DNA from: a virus
DNA length: 32,393 nucleotides
Virus record (IMG/VR): IMGVR_UViG_3300025030_000312
Coordinates: 1 to 32,393 of that record
Strand: one strand, 5' to 3'
A model generated the notes under the pieces. That model was not told the origin of the DNA. It made no database searches and worked only from the letters and a program-made list of their open reading frames with translations. Below are positions 12,167 through 18,884 of this stretch, piece by piece. The position numbers and the translations under genes were made by a program. The first letter of the stretch is position 1. Each line of letters begins with the position of its first letter.

Positions 12167-12184
12167 CGCCCCTCCCCTCTTGTA

Positions 12185-12252
12185 CCTTAATGCTTCATAT
12201 ATGATACGTTAAGCCTAGATTTGACCCTTAATGCTTCATATATGATACGTTA
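12185..12252. repeat. Two direct copies of a 27-bp sequence
   Basis: CCTTAATGCTTCATATATGA + TACGTTA at 12185-12211 and 12226-12252, 14 bp apart. Each contains the ATCATATATGAAGC near-palindrome. Possible binding site pair or promoter duplication. Confidence 0.85.
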
Positions 12253-12350
12253 GGGAATGTGGGATTTGGATCGGAGGTTGGATTTGCGTTTGCTAAAATT
12301 TTGGAAAATAATTCTGACAAAGTATATCCGGAGGACTGGCCTCTGGAGAA

Positions 12351-12405
12351 CCACAGGTTTCCTCAGGTTGGCTTGCTTCGCAGGAGGAATTGAGGATGCT
12401 TGTGG
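12351..12405 (+). repeat. Dispersed hairpin element, copy H7
   Basis: CCACAGGTTTCCTCAGGTT ... TTGCTTCGC ... AATTGAGGATGCTTGTGG. CCACA/TGTGG and CCTCA/TGAGG pair. It is most like copy H1, in the opposite genome orientation. Confidence 0.7.
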
Positions 12406-12456
12406 TCTGGCTCAGGGACCTGAGGGGAGGATGCTTGTGGTCCGGCTCACGGACCT
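12392..12456. repeat. 30-bp imperfect direct repeat
   Basis: GAGGATGCTTGTGGTC(T/C)GG followed by CTCA(G/C)GGACCT occurs at 12392-12421 and 12427-12456, again extending the 3' arm of a hairpin element, as at 11621. The 12105-12673 gap has no credible gene. Confidence 0.8.
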
Positions 12457-12477
12457 AAAGAAACCCTGCGTGCCCAG

Positions 12478-12534
12478 TAACGTAAAAATAAAATTTACAA
12501 AACCTACCTGAAATGTAAATTTTATTTTATGTTA
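12478..12534. repeat. AT-rich inverted repeat
   Basis: Arms of about 20 bp (left 12478-12498, right 12515-12534; shared core AAAATAAAATTTAC) with a 16-base loop. It ends 24 bp before the operator pair of the radical SAM promoter and could end transcription coming from the left. Confidence 0.7.
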
Positions 12535-12558
12535 GGCCGCTTTAAATTCACGCAGTGC

Positions 12559-12572
12559 ATTCACATCCGAAT
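12559..12572. promoter_or_regulatory. ATTCA-N4-TGAAT site upstream of promoter
   Basis: ATTCACATCCGAAT (one mismatch), 7 bp upstream of the -35 at 12580. Confidence 0.6.
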
Positions 12573-12579
12573 TTTTCTC

Positions 12580-12608
12580 TTGACAAACATTCAGAAGTGA
12601 ATTAAGAT
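12580..12608 (+). promoter_or_regulatory. Promoter with operator in its spacer, radical SAM operon
   Basis: TTGACA (12580-12585), 17-bp spacer, TAAGAT (12603-12608). The palindrome ATTCAGAAGTGAAT (12589-12602) fills the spacer and abuts the -10. The integrase promoter has exactly the same geometry. A repressor bound here would block RNA polymerase. Confidence 0.8.
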
Positions 12609-12673
12609 GCAATTCATCAAGAGGTCTGCCCGCCGCTAACGGGAGAGGCCTCAATTTTTTGAAGGGAGGCTTA

Positions 12674-13663
12674 ATGAAGCTAACGCAGAACCTGTGGGTA
12701 CCTACTGGTAATATTTTGGTGGGTGAAGGGTCGAAAGGCTTGCTTGAATTCCTGTCTATTGCTGACTATGGCAAGGACGTGAACCTGAATCAGAACAAGG
12801 CAGTTGCGGATGAAACCCCGCTTTTACCACTCTCCGAGAAGTGGGTCATTACGATCTCGACTCAGTATGGCTGCTCGATGGGATGCACCTTCTGCGACGT
12901 ACCGAAGGTAGGTCCTGGAATAAATTGCACCTACGCGGATCTCCGAGAGCAGGTTCTTGGTGGACTAGCCTTGCACCCGGAGATAACTGCCACCAAGCGC
13001 TTGAACGTCCACTTCGCTCGGATGGGTGAGCCTACGTGGAATTCGAATGTTTTGGATTTTGCTCGGAACATCCGTCTGGAAGTCAGGCCTTTTGTTGGTA
13101 GGTCACTGGTTCATCCGGTGATCTCCACGATGATGCCTCGGCACAACCGCGAGTTGGGGGCTTTCTTGGCTGAGTGGATGGAGATCAAGAACTACGATTT
13201 CCGTGGAGAAGCAGGGCTCCAGATTTCGGTGAACTCTACTTGTGAAGAAGAGCGGGAGAAGATGTTTGGGGGAAATGCTTTGTCGCTGGAGGAAGTAGCT
13301 GAAATTGGTCGGTCGCTTGATCGTCCGTGGGGCCGCAAGATCACCTTGAATTTCGCGGTAGCTGGTTACGAGATCGACGCGGTGAAACTGAGGGACCTCT
13401 TTGACCCCAGGTGGTTCGTCTGCAAGCTGACCCCGATGCACAAGACGGTTGTTGCTGAGGAAAACGGAATCCGGACCTTGGGTGACTACACCACGCCCTA
13501 CCCGTACCAGCATCACGCTAAGGCTCTGAAGAAGGTTGGCTTCGATGTGCTGACGTTCATCGCGAGCCATGATGAGGACGCCGGGAGGATAACCTGCGGA
13601 AATGCAATCTTGTCTGGAACTTTGCCACACAAATTCACATCTGAATTAAGGAGACCGTTTTGA
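12674..13663 (+). CDS. RlmN/Cfr-like radical SAM protein
   Basis: A 329-residue protein starting at 12674 behind AAGGGAGGCTTA. CSMGCTFC (Cys67, 71, 74) is the CxxxCxxC cluster that binds [4Fe-4S] and SAM. RMGEP (116-120) matches the GMGEP SAM-binding motif of RlmN/Cfr, and the C-terminal RITCGNA supplies the Cys that carries the methyl group in RlmN. The Cys seven residues before the cluster in RlmN (C118 of E. coli, needed to resolve the intermediate) is Thr60 here. The protein may therefore methylate RNA by an altered mechanism or do something else. First gene of a long rightward operon; its last codons contain an ATTCA-N4-TGAAT site. Confidence 0.8.
   Translation: MKLTQNLWVPTGNILVGEGSKGLLEFLSIADYGKDVNLNQNKAVADETPLLPLSEKWVITISTQYGCSMGCTFCDVPKVGPGINCTYADLREQVLGGLALHPEITATKRLNVHFARMGEPTWNSNVLDFARNIRLEVRPFVGRSLVHPVISTMMPRHNRELGAFLAEWMEIKNYDFRGEAGLQISVNSTCEEEREKMFGGNALSLEEVAEIGRSLDRPWGRKITLNFAVAGYEIDAVKLRDLFDPRWFVCKLTPMHKTVVAEENGIRTLGDYTTPYPYQHHAKALKKVGFDVLTFIASHDEDAGRITCGNAILSGTLPHKFTSELRRPF
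13633..13646. promoter_or_regulatory. ATTCA-N4-TGAAT site
   Basis: ATTCACATCTGAAT, overlapping the end of the radical SAM gene and directly followed by TAAGGAG, the ribosome binding site of the next gene. Confidence 0.65.
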
Positions 13664-13920
13664 CCGTTAAAGAGTTGATCGCGGAACTTAAGGACATGCC
13701 ACAGGACGCGGAGATCATCCTGCAGAGAGATGCAGAGGGCAACGGCTACAGCCCTTTGTCCGTAACTGACCCGAACGCCATTTACATCCCGGACAGCACC
13801 TACAGTGGGGATGTTTACTCCCTAGACTGGACAGCGAGCGATTGCTGCTTGGAGGAGGAAGAGTGGGAAGAAATGAAGGCCAACCATCCGAGGTGTGTAG
13901 TTCTGGTACCGGTAAATTAA
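13660..13920 (+). CDS. Hypothetical acidic 86-residue phage protein
   Basis: TTG start overlapping the upstream TGA, with TTAAGGAGACCG ahead. MTVKELIAELKDMPQDAEIILQRDAEGNGYSPL is a family signature I know from many phages (KELI..L..MP.DA.V....D.EGN..SPL); the function is not known. C-terminal ends VVLVPVN. Confidence 0.8.
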   Translation: MTVKELIAELKDMPQDAEIILQRDAEGNGYSPLSVTDPNAIYIPDSTYSGDVYSLDWTASDCCLEEEEWEEMKANHPRCVVLVPVN

Positions 13921-13930
13921 GGAGAATGAA

Positions 13931-14122
13931 ATGTCAAAAGTAGTGCTTCACCTACGATCAGGCCAGGTTCTGAATTTTACCTGCGAAGATTTTACCGTCA
14001 CGAAGAGGTCTGACAACACGATCTCCGCGTTGAGTTGGGAAGGCATCAGCCCCGCCCCTTTGTACCTGCGTCTCGATGACATCAGCGCGGTTATTGTGGA
14101 GGAGGAAAAGGATGAGCCTTAA
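13931..14122 (+). CDS. Hypothetical 63-residue protein
   Basis: Behind AAGGAGAATGAA. MSKVVLHLRSGQVLNFTCEDFTV... an all-beta small domain seen in other phages ('V.L.SG..L.F.C..F.V'); unknown role. Overlaps the next gene by 11 bases. Confidence 0.7.
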   Translation: MSKVVLHLRSGQVLNFTCEDFTVTKRSDNTISALSWEGISPAPLYLRLDDISAVIVEEEKDEP

Positions 14123-14294
14123 GCCCTACTGGGTCAAGCACCCGGTTCAACTGCGACTAACCGCTTTCGGATTCCTGTTGACTTTGCCAGTTTGGATTCT
14201 AGCGTTCGTGGTTCATGCTGCCTGGAAGGATCGGGAAGAGGTTGTGGATTTTGGTAAGACGCTTTGGGACTACATGATTAAGGGAGGTGAGTAG
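14112..14294 (+). CDS. 60-residue membrane protein
   Basis: I use the ATG at 14112 (MSLKPYWVKHP) behind GGAGGAGGAAAAGG. One transmembrane helix (LTAFGFLLTLPVWILAFVVHAA) then a charged tail. Similar to small membrane proteins widely seen in phage operons. Confidence 0.7.
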   Translation: MSLKPYWVKHPVQLRLTAFGFLLTLPVWILAFVVHAAWKDREEVVDFGKTLWDYMIKGGE

Positions 14295-14474
14295 ATGTGG
14301 TCCCTGTTCAGAACTATGTACCGAATCGTGAAGGACCGCTGGGCGGGGTACGAGGTACAGCAGAAGATATGGTGGCTTGGGTCTTGGCACATGCCGAGTA
14401 GCAACACCCACCAAACGTTAGAAGAAGCAGAGGCGTACATCGAGAAGATTAAGTTCGTGAAATATGTGGATTAG
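14295..14474 (+). CDS. Hypothetical 59-residue protein
   Basis: ATG directly after the upstream TAG, with AAGGGAGGTGAGTAG as ribosome binding site. MWSLFRTMYRIVKDRWAGYE... Trp-rich, basic, ending in a TLEEAEAYIEKIKF helix, a common tail of small phage proteins. Confidence 0.7.
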   Translation: MWSLFRTMYRIVKDRWAGYEVQQKIWWLGSWHMPSSNTHQTLEEAEAYIEKIKFVKYVD

Positions 14475-14483
14475 GAGACCTAA

Positions 14484-14666
14484 ATGTTAAAACCCTACTT
14501 CGTGATGCCCCACTGCCAAAACGGAGGCATCACGCCGATGACCCAAGAAGATGGAGAACTGGCTACTTTTGATTTTTTCGAGGAAGCTTGTGAATCTGCT
14601 GAGGACAACCTTTTGGGTTCCCACTTCGGCTTCGAGGTTTTTGAGAGAGGCTGTGGGGAAATTTAA
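14484..14666 (+). CDS. Hypothetical 60-residue acidic protein
   Basis: Behind TTAGGAGACCTAA. MLKPYFVMPHCQNGGITPMT... then FFEEACESAEDNLLGSHFGFEVFERG; three Cys. Unknown. Confidence 0.7.
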   Translation: MLKPYFVMPHCQNGGITPMTQEDGELATFDFFEEACESAEDNLLGSHFGFEVFERGCGEI

Positions 14667-14683
14667 AACAAAGGAGATTAAAA

Positions 14684-15064
14684 ATGGAATGGTATCACGT
14701 TTATTTGTTCACGAGGTTGGATAGTCTGCATGAAGTGTTCTGCTTCCTCGGAATATTTTTGGGGGTACTCAGCGTCATAGCCCTAGTGTTTCTGCCTCTT
14801 GTGCTACATGAAGTGCAGTCCACGGGGGATGTCAAGAAGGTCTATGCTGCTTTGATCGGAGCATCCCTCTTCTCCTGTGCAGGAGCATTAGCAATCCCAA
14901 CGCAAAAGGAAGTTGCTGTGATTTACCTGCTACCGAAGTTGGCAAAGTCCGAGTTTGCTTCCGAGGCACAGAAGATGCCGACCGACGCTGCAAAACTGCT
15001 GAGATTGAAGCTGGAGCAGTACATCGCTGAGATCGACCCGGTGAAGGAGGCAGTGAAGAAATGA
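14684..15064 (+). CDS. 126-residue membrane protein
   Basis: Behind AAAGGAGATTAAAA. Two transmembrane helices (about 18-42 and 57-73: FLGIFLGVLSVIALVFLPLV and YAALIGASLFSCAGALAIP) followed by a soluble helical tail (LPKLAKSEFASEAQKMPTDAAKLLRLKLEQYIAEI). This two-helix plus tail layout is common in phage operons. Coupled to the next gene (ATGA). Confidence 0.75.
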   Translation: MEWYHVYLFTRLDSLHEVFCFLGIFLGVLSVIALVFLPLVLHEVQSTGDVKKVYAALIGASLFSCAGALAIPTQKEVAVIYLLPKLAKSEFASEAQKMPTDAAKLLRLKLEQYIAEIDPVKEAVKK

Positions 15065-15261
15065 TTTGGCTTGTGAGATTTGGATTGGCTTGGTCTTACT
15101 GTGCGTTCGCTTTATGTACTGCGGTGTTTTGTGAGGATCTTCTTAACGGCGCGTACATCCTTGCCTTGTTGATGCTAGTGTGCCTCGTGATAAATGCTGT
15201 GTGCGTAGCGAGTTATACCAACACGCTGGGTTATGAGAAAGAGCAGGAGGCACAGAAGTGA
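15061..15261 (+). CDS. 66-residue membrane protein
   Basis: ATGA overlap with the upstream gene. Two closely spaced hydrophobic segments (FGLAWSYCAFALCTAVFC and YILALLMLVCLVINAVCVA). Probably an integral membrane hairpin. Unknown role. Confidence 0.7.
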   Translation: MIWLVRFGLAWSYCAFALCTAVFCEDLLNGAYILALLMLVCLVINAVCVASYTNTLGYEKEQEAQK

Positions 15262-15458
15262 GCAAATGTACTTGGGTCGATTGCCTAGAGATAGGGATCA
15301 ACCCGCAGTTTTCTAAAGACGGCAAAGAGTGGGCCTGTCTGTGTGATGAGCACCACTTGAAGTTGGAAGGGGATTTGGCTTCTCTTGATGCTAAGAGAAT
15401 TTTGTCGTCATGGGTGAAGGCTCAGGGTGGGGCTGCGAAAGCGGCGAGGAGGGTTTGA
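15258..15458 (+). CDS. 66-residue Cys/His protein, likely zinc-binding
   Basis: GTG start overlapping the upstream TGA (GTGA), with AGCAGGAGGCACAGAA ahead. MSKCTWVDCLE...WACLCDEHHLKLEGD contains C-x4-C ... C-x-C-x2-HH, a pattern of small phage zinc proteins, then a helix (SLDAKRILSSWVKAQGGAAKAA). Confidence 0.7.
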   Translation: MSKCTWVDCLEIGINPQFSKDGKEWACLCDEHHLKLEGDLASLDAKRILSSWVKAQGGAAKAARRV

Positions 15459-15895
15459 TGAACCACTTAATCACATTTGAGGCTGACCCTCGATATAACA
15501 TCCGGGTTTCAGGGCATTGGGAGCTTGGTACAGTGGATCTCCTACAAGGAGATAGGTGGGTATCAATTCCTGCATGTGTGATTCAGAAGTTAATCGGGAT
15601 GTTGCAGGATGAACTCAATGAGTTCGAGAGGCTGGACCGAGAGGTCGAGCAGTACTGTGCCTACTATGAAGCTTATCTGAGTGACCCCATGAGGATGACC
15701 AACCAAAAGTTCTACGCAGTAGGCGCCCTGCACAAATCGGTGCTCGCTAAGATCAGTGGAGAGGAGTTATCAATTCCGCTCTCTTGGCGCGACGGGATGC
15801 TCGGGATGATGCCTGTTTTTAGCAGTCTGGAAGCGGCTGAAGCGGAGGCAGGAGGTAAGTTCGAGGTGATTGAGTGTGGGGAGGTGTCAAGATGA
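15458..15895 (+). CDS. Hypothetical 145-residue protein
   Basis: Start at 15458, TGATG overlap with the upstream stop, GGAGGGTT ahead; the longer frame begins inside the neighbour. Mixed beta N-terminus (YNIRVSGHWELGTVDLLQGDRWVSI) then helices (LIGMLQDELNEFERLDREVEQYCAYYEA). No family recognised. Confidence 0.7.
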   Translation: MNHLITFEADPRYNIRVSGHWELGTVDLLQGDRWVSIPACVIQKLIGMLQDELNEFERLDREVEQYCAYYEAYLSDPMRMTNQKFYAVGALHKSVLAKISGEELSIPLSWRDGMLGMMPVFSSLEAAEAEAGGKFEVIECGEVSR

Positions 15896-16245
15896 GTTGG
15901 ACTGACTGTGTTTGTGAGGAAAACGAGAACCACAACGACATCTACTCCGAGTGCCTCCTGTGCGAGATCGGGAGGCTGGGTGAATACTCTGCTTTTCAGG
16001 GTAGGGAGATCTCAAGACTGGTGGAGGAGAATAGGCTTCTAAGAGATCAAGTTGCTCGTCTGCAATCTTCTACCGGTGCCTGTGAGATGATCAGGAAGGA
16101 CCAGATGATTGATGAGTTGACCGAGTTGGTGCGAGAAGCGGCTCCGGTTTGTTGGGCTTCTTGGCGTGATTACGAGAAGGCAGCCTCTTGGGAAGCTAGA
16201 GTTGCGAAGTTTCTTGGTGCACAAGTAAATTCAGATGTGAATTGA
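15892..16245 (+). CDS. Coiled-coil 117-residue protein with N-terminal Cys motif
   Basis: ATG at 15892 behind GGGGAGGTGTCAAG, overlapping the upstream TGA. CVCEEN...CLLCE may bind zinc (residues ~6-25); then a coiled coil (ISRLVEENRLLRDQVARLQS). The last codons (NSDVN) are written by the ATTCAGATGTGAAT operator at 16229-16242. Confidence 0.7.
   Translation: MSWTDCVCEENENHNDIYSECLLCEIGRLGEYSAFQGREISRLVEENRLLRDQVARLQSSTGACEMIRKDQMIDELTELVREAAPVCWASWRDYEKAASWEARVAKFLGAQVNSDVN
16229..16242. promoter_or_regulatory. ATTCA-N4-TGAAT site
   Basis: ATTCAGATGTGAAT, inside the end of the coiled-coil gene and followed by TGAAAAGGAG, the next ribosome binding site. Confidence 0.65.
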
Positions 16246-16258
16246 AAAGGAGATTTAA

Positions 16259-16645
16259 ATGTCAAGTTTTACGAAGAAGGGCCTTTCGTTAAAAGAAGGC
16301 GACAAGGTGATGTGGGATGGCCTCCTGGCAATCGTAGTCGCGGTAGCTGAGGAGGATGTGGGGTGCCCCTACAGGGTATTCAGCGAGAAGCATGAGATTT
16401 CTGGGTGGGTGAGCGGGGAGGTTTTGGAGTTGGTTGAAATGGCTAATTATGAAGCGCCTGCGGTCGAGTTGCTGAAGGTCGGGGATTTTGTGCGAACGCA
16501 TCGGGGCAAGGGAGTTCTGTTTAAGTTGGATTCTGCCGACAAGAGGATGCCTTATTGCGTCGCAATATTTGGGCGCTGTATAGATTGGTTCGCTTACGAC
16601 GAAGTGACCTTCCTCTCCCGACCTGACTATGGCATGGAGGTTTAG
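16259..16645 (+). CDS. Protein of two SH3-like modules (A-B)
   Basis: A 128-residue protein behind AAAAGGAGATTTAA. Two beta modules, each opening with a GD.V motif: residues ~14-61 (KEGDKVMWDG...) and ~75-125 (KVGDFVRTHRGKGVLFKL...YDEVTFLSRPDY). The second resembles the first module of the next gene. KOW/SH3-like barrels usually bind nucleic acid or protein; role here unknown. Confidence 0.65.
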   Translation: MSSFTKKGLSLKEGDKVMWDGLLAIVVAVAEEDVGCPYRVFSEKHEISGWVSGEVLELVEMANYEAPAVELLKVGDFVRTHRGKGVLFKLDSADKRMPYCVAIFGRCIDWFAYDEVTFLSRPDYGMEV

Positions 16646-17140
16646 ATGAAACCTGAACTTGGAGATAGGGTTCAAATTAAGCAGTACTTCTTGAACAAGG
16701 AAGGGCTCATTTTTAAAGTCCCAAGTGAGACCTCCACTCTCTACAACATTGGACTCGAAAACGGGACAGTGACCTATGCCGAGGAGCACGAAATCACAAT
16801 TCTCTTTCGGCCTGAGTACCGCTATGTCACCCGAGGTCTCTGCAAAGTAGGCGATCTGGTTGACTGGGAGGGGGAGCGCTGTTTGGTTGTAGGGCTTGTG
16901 GCCCTGGGTGAGTATGCCTACCAAATTTGTAGGTTGCAGTACAAAGGAGCGGCTCTGACTTTCGCTAGAGAACAGGATTTGAGCTTGGTTCATGCAGCGG
17001 AGCATCCGGAGGTTGTGGTGGCTGCTACTGAAGCTACTGACGTCGAGCCTGCAGGTTGGTGGGGTTACAATTCTGAGGTGCCTATGCCTCCTGCACCACC
17101 TGTGTTCACGGAGGCAGATGATGACGACCTCCCATTTTAG
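16646..17140 (+). CDS. SH3-like protein (B'-A') with SSB-type C-terminal tip
   Basis: A 164-residue protein starting right after the upstream TAG, with GGCATGGAGGTTTAG ahead. Module 1 (LGDRVQIK...KEGLIFKV...EEHEITILFRPEY) matches the second module of the upstream gene; module 2 (CKVGDLVDWEG...) matches its first. A Pro-rich linker (MPPAPPVFTE) leads to the very end ADDDDLPF. This acidic-LPF tail is the hallmark of bacterial single-stranded DNA-binding protein (E. coli SSB ends in DDDIPF), where it docks replication and repair proteins. The protein is not a recognisable OB-fold SSB, so it may be a divergent SSB or an SSB-tail mimic. Confidence 0.7.
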   Translation: MKPELGDRVQIKQYFLNKEGLIFKVPSETSTLYNIGLENGTVTYAEEHEITILFRPEYRYVTRGLCKVGDLVDWEGERCLVVGLVALGEYAYQICRLQYKGAALTFAREQDLSLVHAAEHPEVVVAATEATDVEPAGWWGYNSEVPMPPAPPVFTEADDDDLPF

Positions 17141-17327
17141 ACTACTCCCCTGCCCCTTCTGCGGAAGTGAGGCAGAACTTGAAATCGAAGAGGATCACCA
17201 CGGCGAGTACTTCAGCTTGGGCTGCTCCGACTACGGGTGTCATGGGCACTGGGCCTTCTACACAGAGCCTACCGAAGACACGCCGGTTGAAGAAGCAGTC
17301 GCAAAATGGAACCGGAGGGTTGCGTGA
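17118..17327 (+). CDS. Lar-like restriction-alleviation zinc ribbon
   Basis: A 69-residue protein starting at 17118 behind ACGGAGGCAG, inside the codons of the upstream DDDDLPF tail. LLPCPFCGSEAELEIEE...YFSLGCSDYGCHGHWAFYTEP...EEAVAKWNRR has the layout of Lar family proteins (LPCPFCG ... C...C ... A..WN.R). Lar of the Rac prophage relieves type I restriction; the family also includes many uncharacterised phage members, so the function is tentative. Confidence 0.8.
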   Translation: MMTTSHFRLLPCPFCGSEAELEIEEDHHGEYFSLGCSDYGCHGHWAFYTEPTEDTPVEEAVAKWNRRVA

Positions 17328-17500
17328 GCGGAGACCTATTTTGTAACTGCGACTTCACTATCTCTCGGTTACAGGCTCAACTGGAATTGACGAGGAAAAG
17401 GGAAGCCGAACTTGAGGTGCTGTTGAAGGACTGCCAGAAATTAGCAGAAACCTACCGCGTTTTTACACGGAGAACAATTCAGACAAAGGAGACAAGTTGA
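17324..17500 (+). CDS. 58-residue coiled-coil protein
   Basis: GTG start (17324) overlapping the upstream TGA, with CGGAGGGTTGC ahead; an ATG at 17306 is possible but lacks a ribosome binding site. VSGDLFCNCDFTISRLQAQLELTRKREAELEVL is mostly one coiled coil. Overlaps the next gene (TTGA). Confidence 0.65.
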   Translation: MSGDLFCNCDFTISRLQAQLELTRKREAELEVLLKDCQKLAETYRVFTRRTIQTKETS

Positions 17501-17946
17501 GAAATATAGCAAAATGTGCCCTCTGTGGTGACATCATCGAGTCCACATACAGGCACCATTTTATTTCCTGCAAGTGTGGGGAGATAGGGGTGGATGGAGG
17601 GACGGATTACCAGAGGGTGTCCGCAAGAAATTTTGCGAATGTCCTTGAGTTGACCGAAGAAGAAATCGCTGCGTGGGATTCGGTGCCTACTGGTAGGCTG
17701 GAGGGGTGGCTTTATCAAAACGGAGTGATCTGGGCGCGGATCTACGACGACAAGCTGAAGAGGTTCTTCGATGGAACCGAGATATCGACTTCTCCGGTTG
17801 TTTCCCCTGCGAAGGACCGTAAAGAGGGCAAGGTGATCCAGACCAGAGGCAGCACTTACCTTCTTGGTAAGAAGTTTGTTCAGAAGAAGGATTGGGCGGC
17901 TGAGGTTGCTGAAGAAGCGGCTGAGGTTGGAGTCGGCGTGGTTTAA
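17497..17946 (+). CDS. Zinc-ribbon phage protein (DUF7695-like)
   Basis: TTG start overlapping the upstream TGA; AAAGGAGACAAG precedes it. Residues 1-40, MRNIAKCALCGDIIESTYRHHF...CKCGEIGVDGGTDY, form the CxxC...CxC ribbon I associate with a widespread small phage domain (DUF7695; recalled, not searched). The rest is less conserved, with an acidic helical C-terminus (AAEVAEEAAEVG). Confidence 0.75.
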   Translation: MRNIAKCALCGDIIESTYRHHFISCKCGEIGVDGGTDYQRVSARNFANVLELTEEEIAAWDSVPTGRLEGWLYQNGVIWARIYDDKLKRFFDGTEISTSPVVSPAKDRKEGKVIQTRGSTYLLGKKFVQKKDWAAEVAEEAAEVGVGVV

Positions 17947-17982
17947 TTTGGGTAGGGCGTAGGGATTCCTGCGCCTTTTCCT

Positions 17983-18849
<867 letters not shown>

Positions 18850-18851
18850 AA

Positions 18852-18880
18852 AAAGCCCTTGGGTCATCCCCAAGGGCTTT
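18852..18880. terminator. Bidirectional terminator between converging genes
   Basis: AAAGCCCTTGGG (18852-18863) and CCCAAGGGCTTT (18869-18880), loop TCATC, with CCTTTTAT after it on the plus strand and a run of T (from GAAAAAG) on the minus side. Confidence 0.85.
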
Positions 18881-18884
18881 CCTT

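Noticed and set aside
12257-12511. An 84-residue frame before the radical SAM gene
   Set aside because: Weak ribosome binding site, runs through a hairpin element and direct repeats, and the product looks random.
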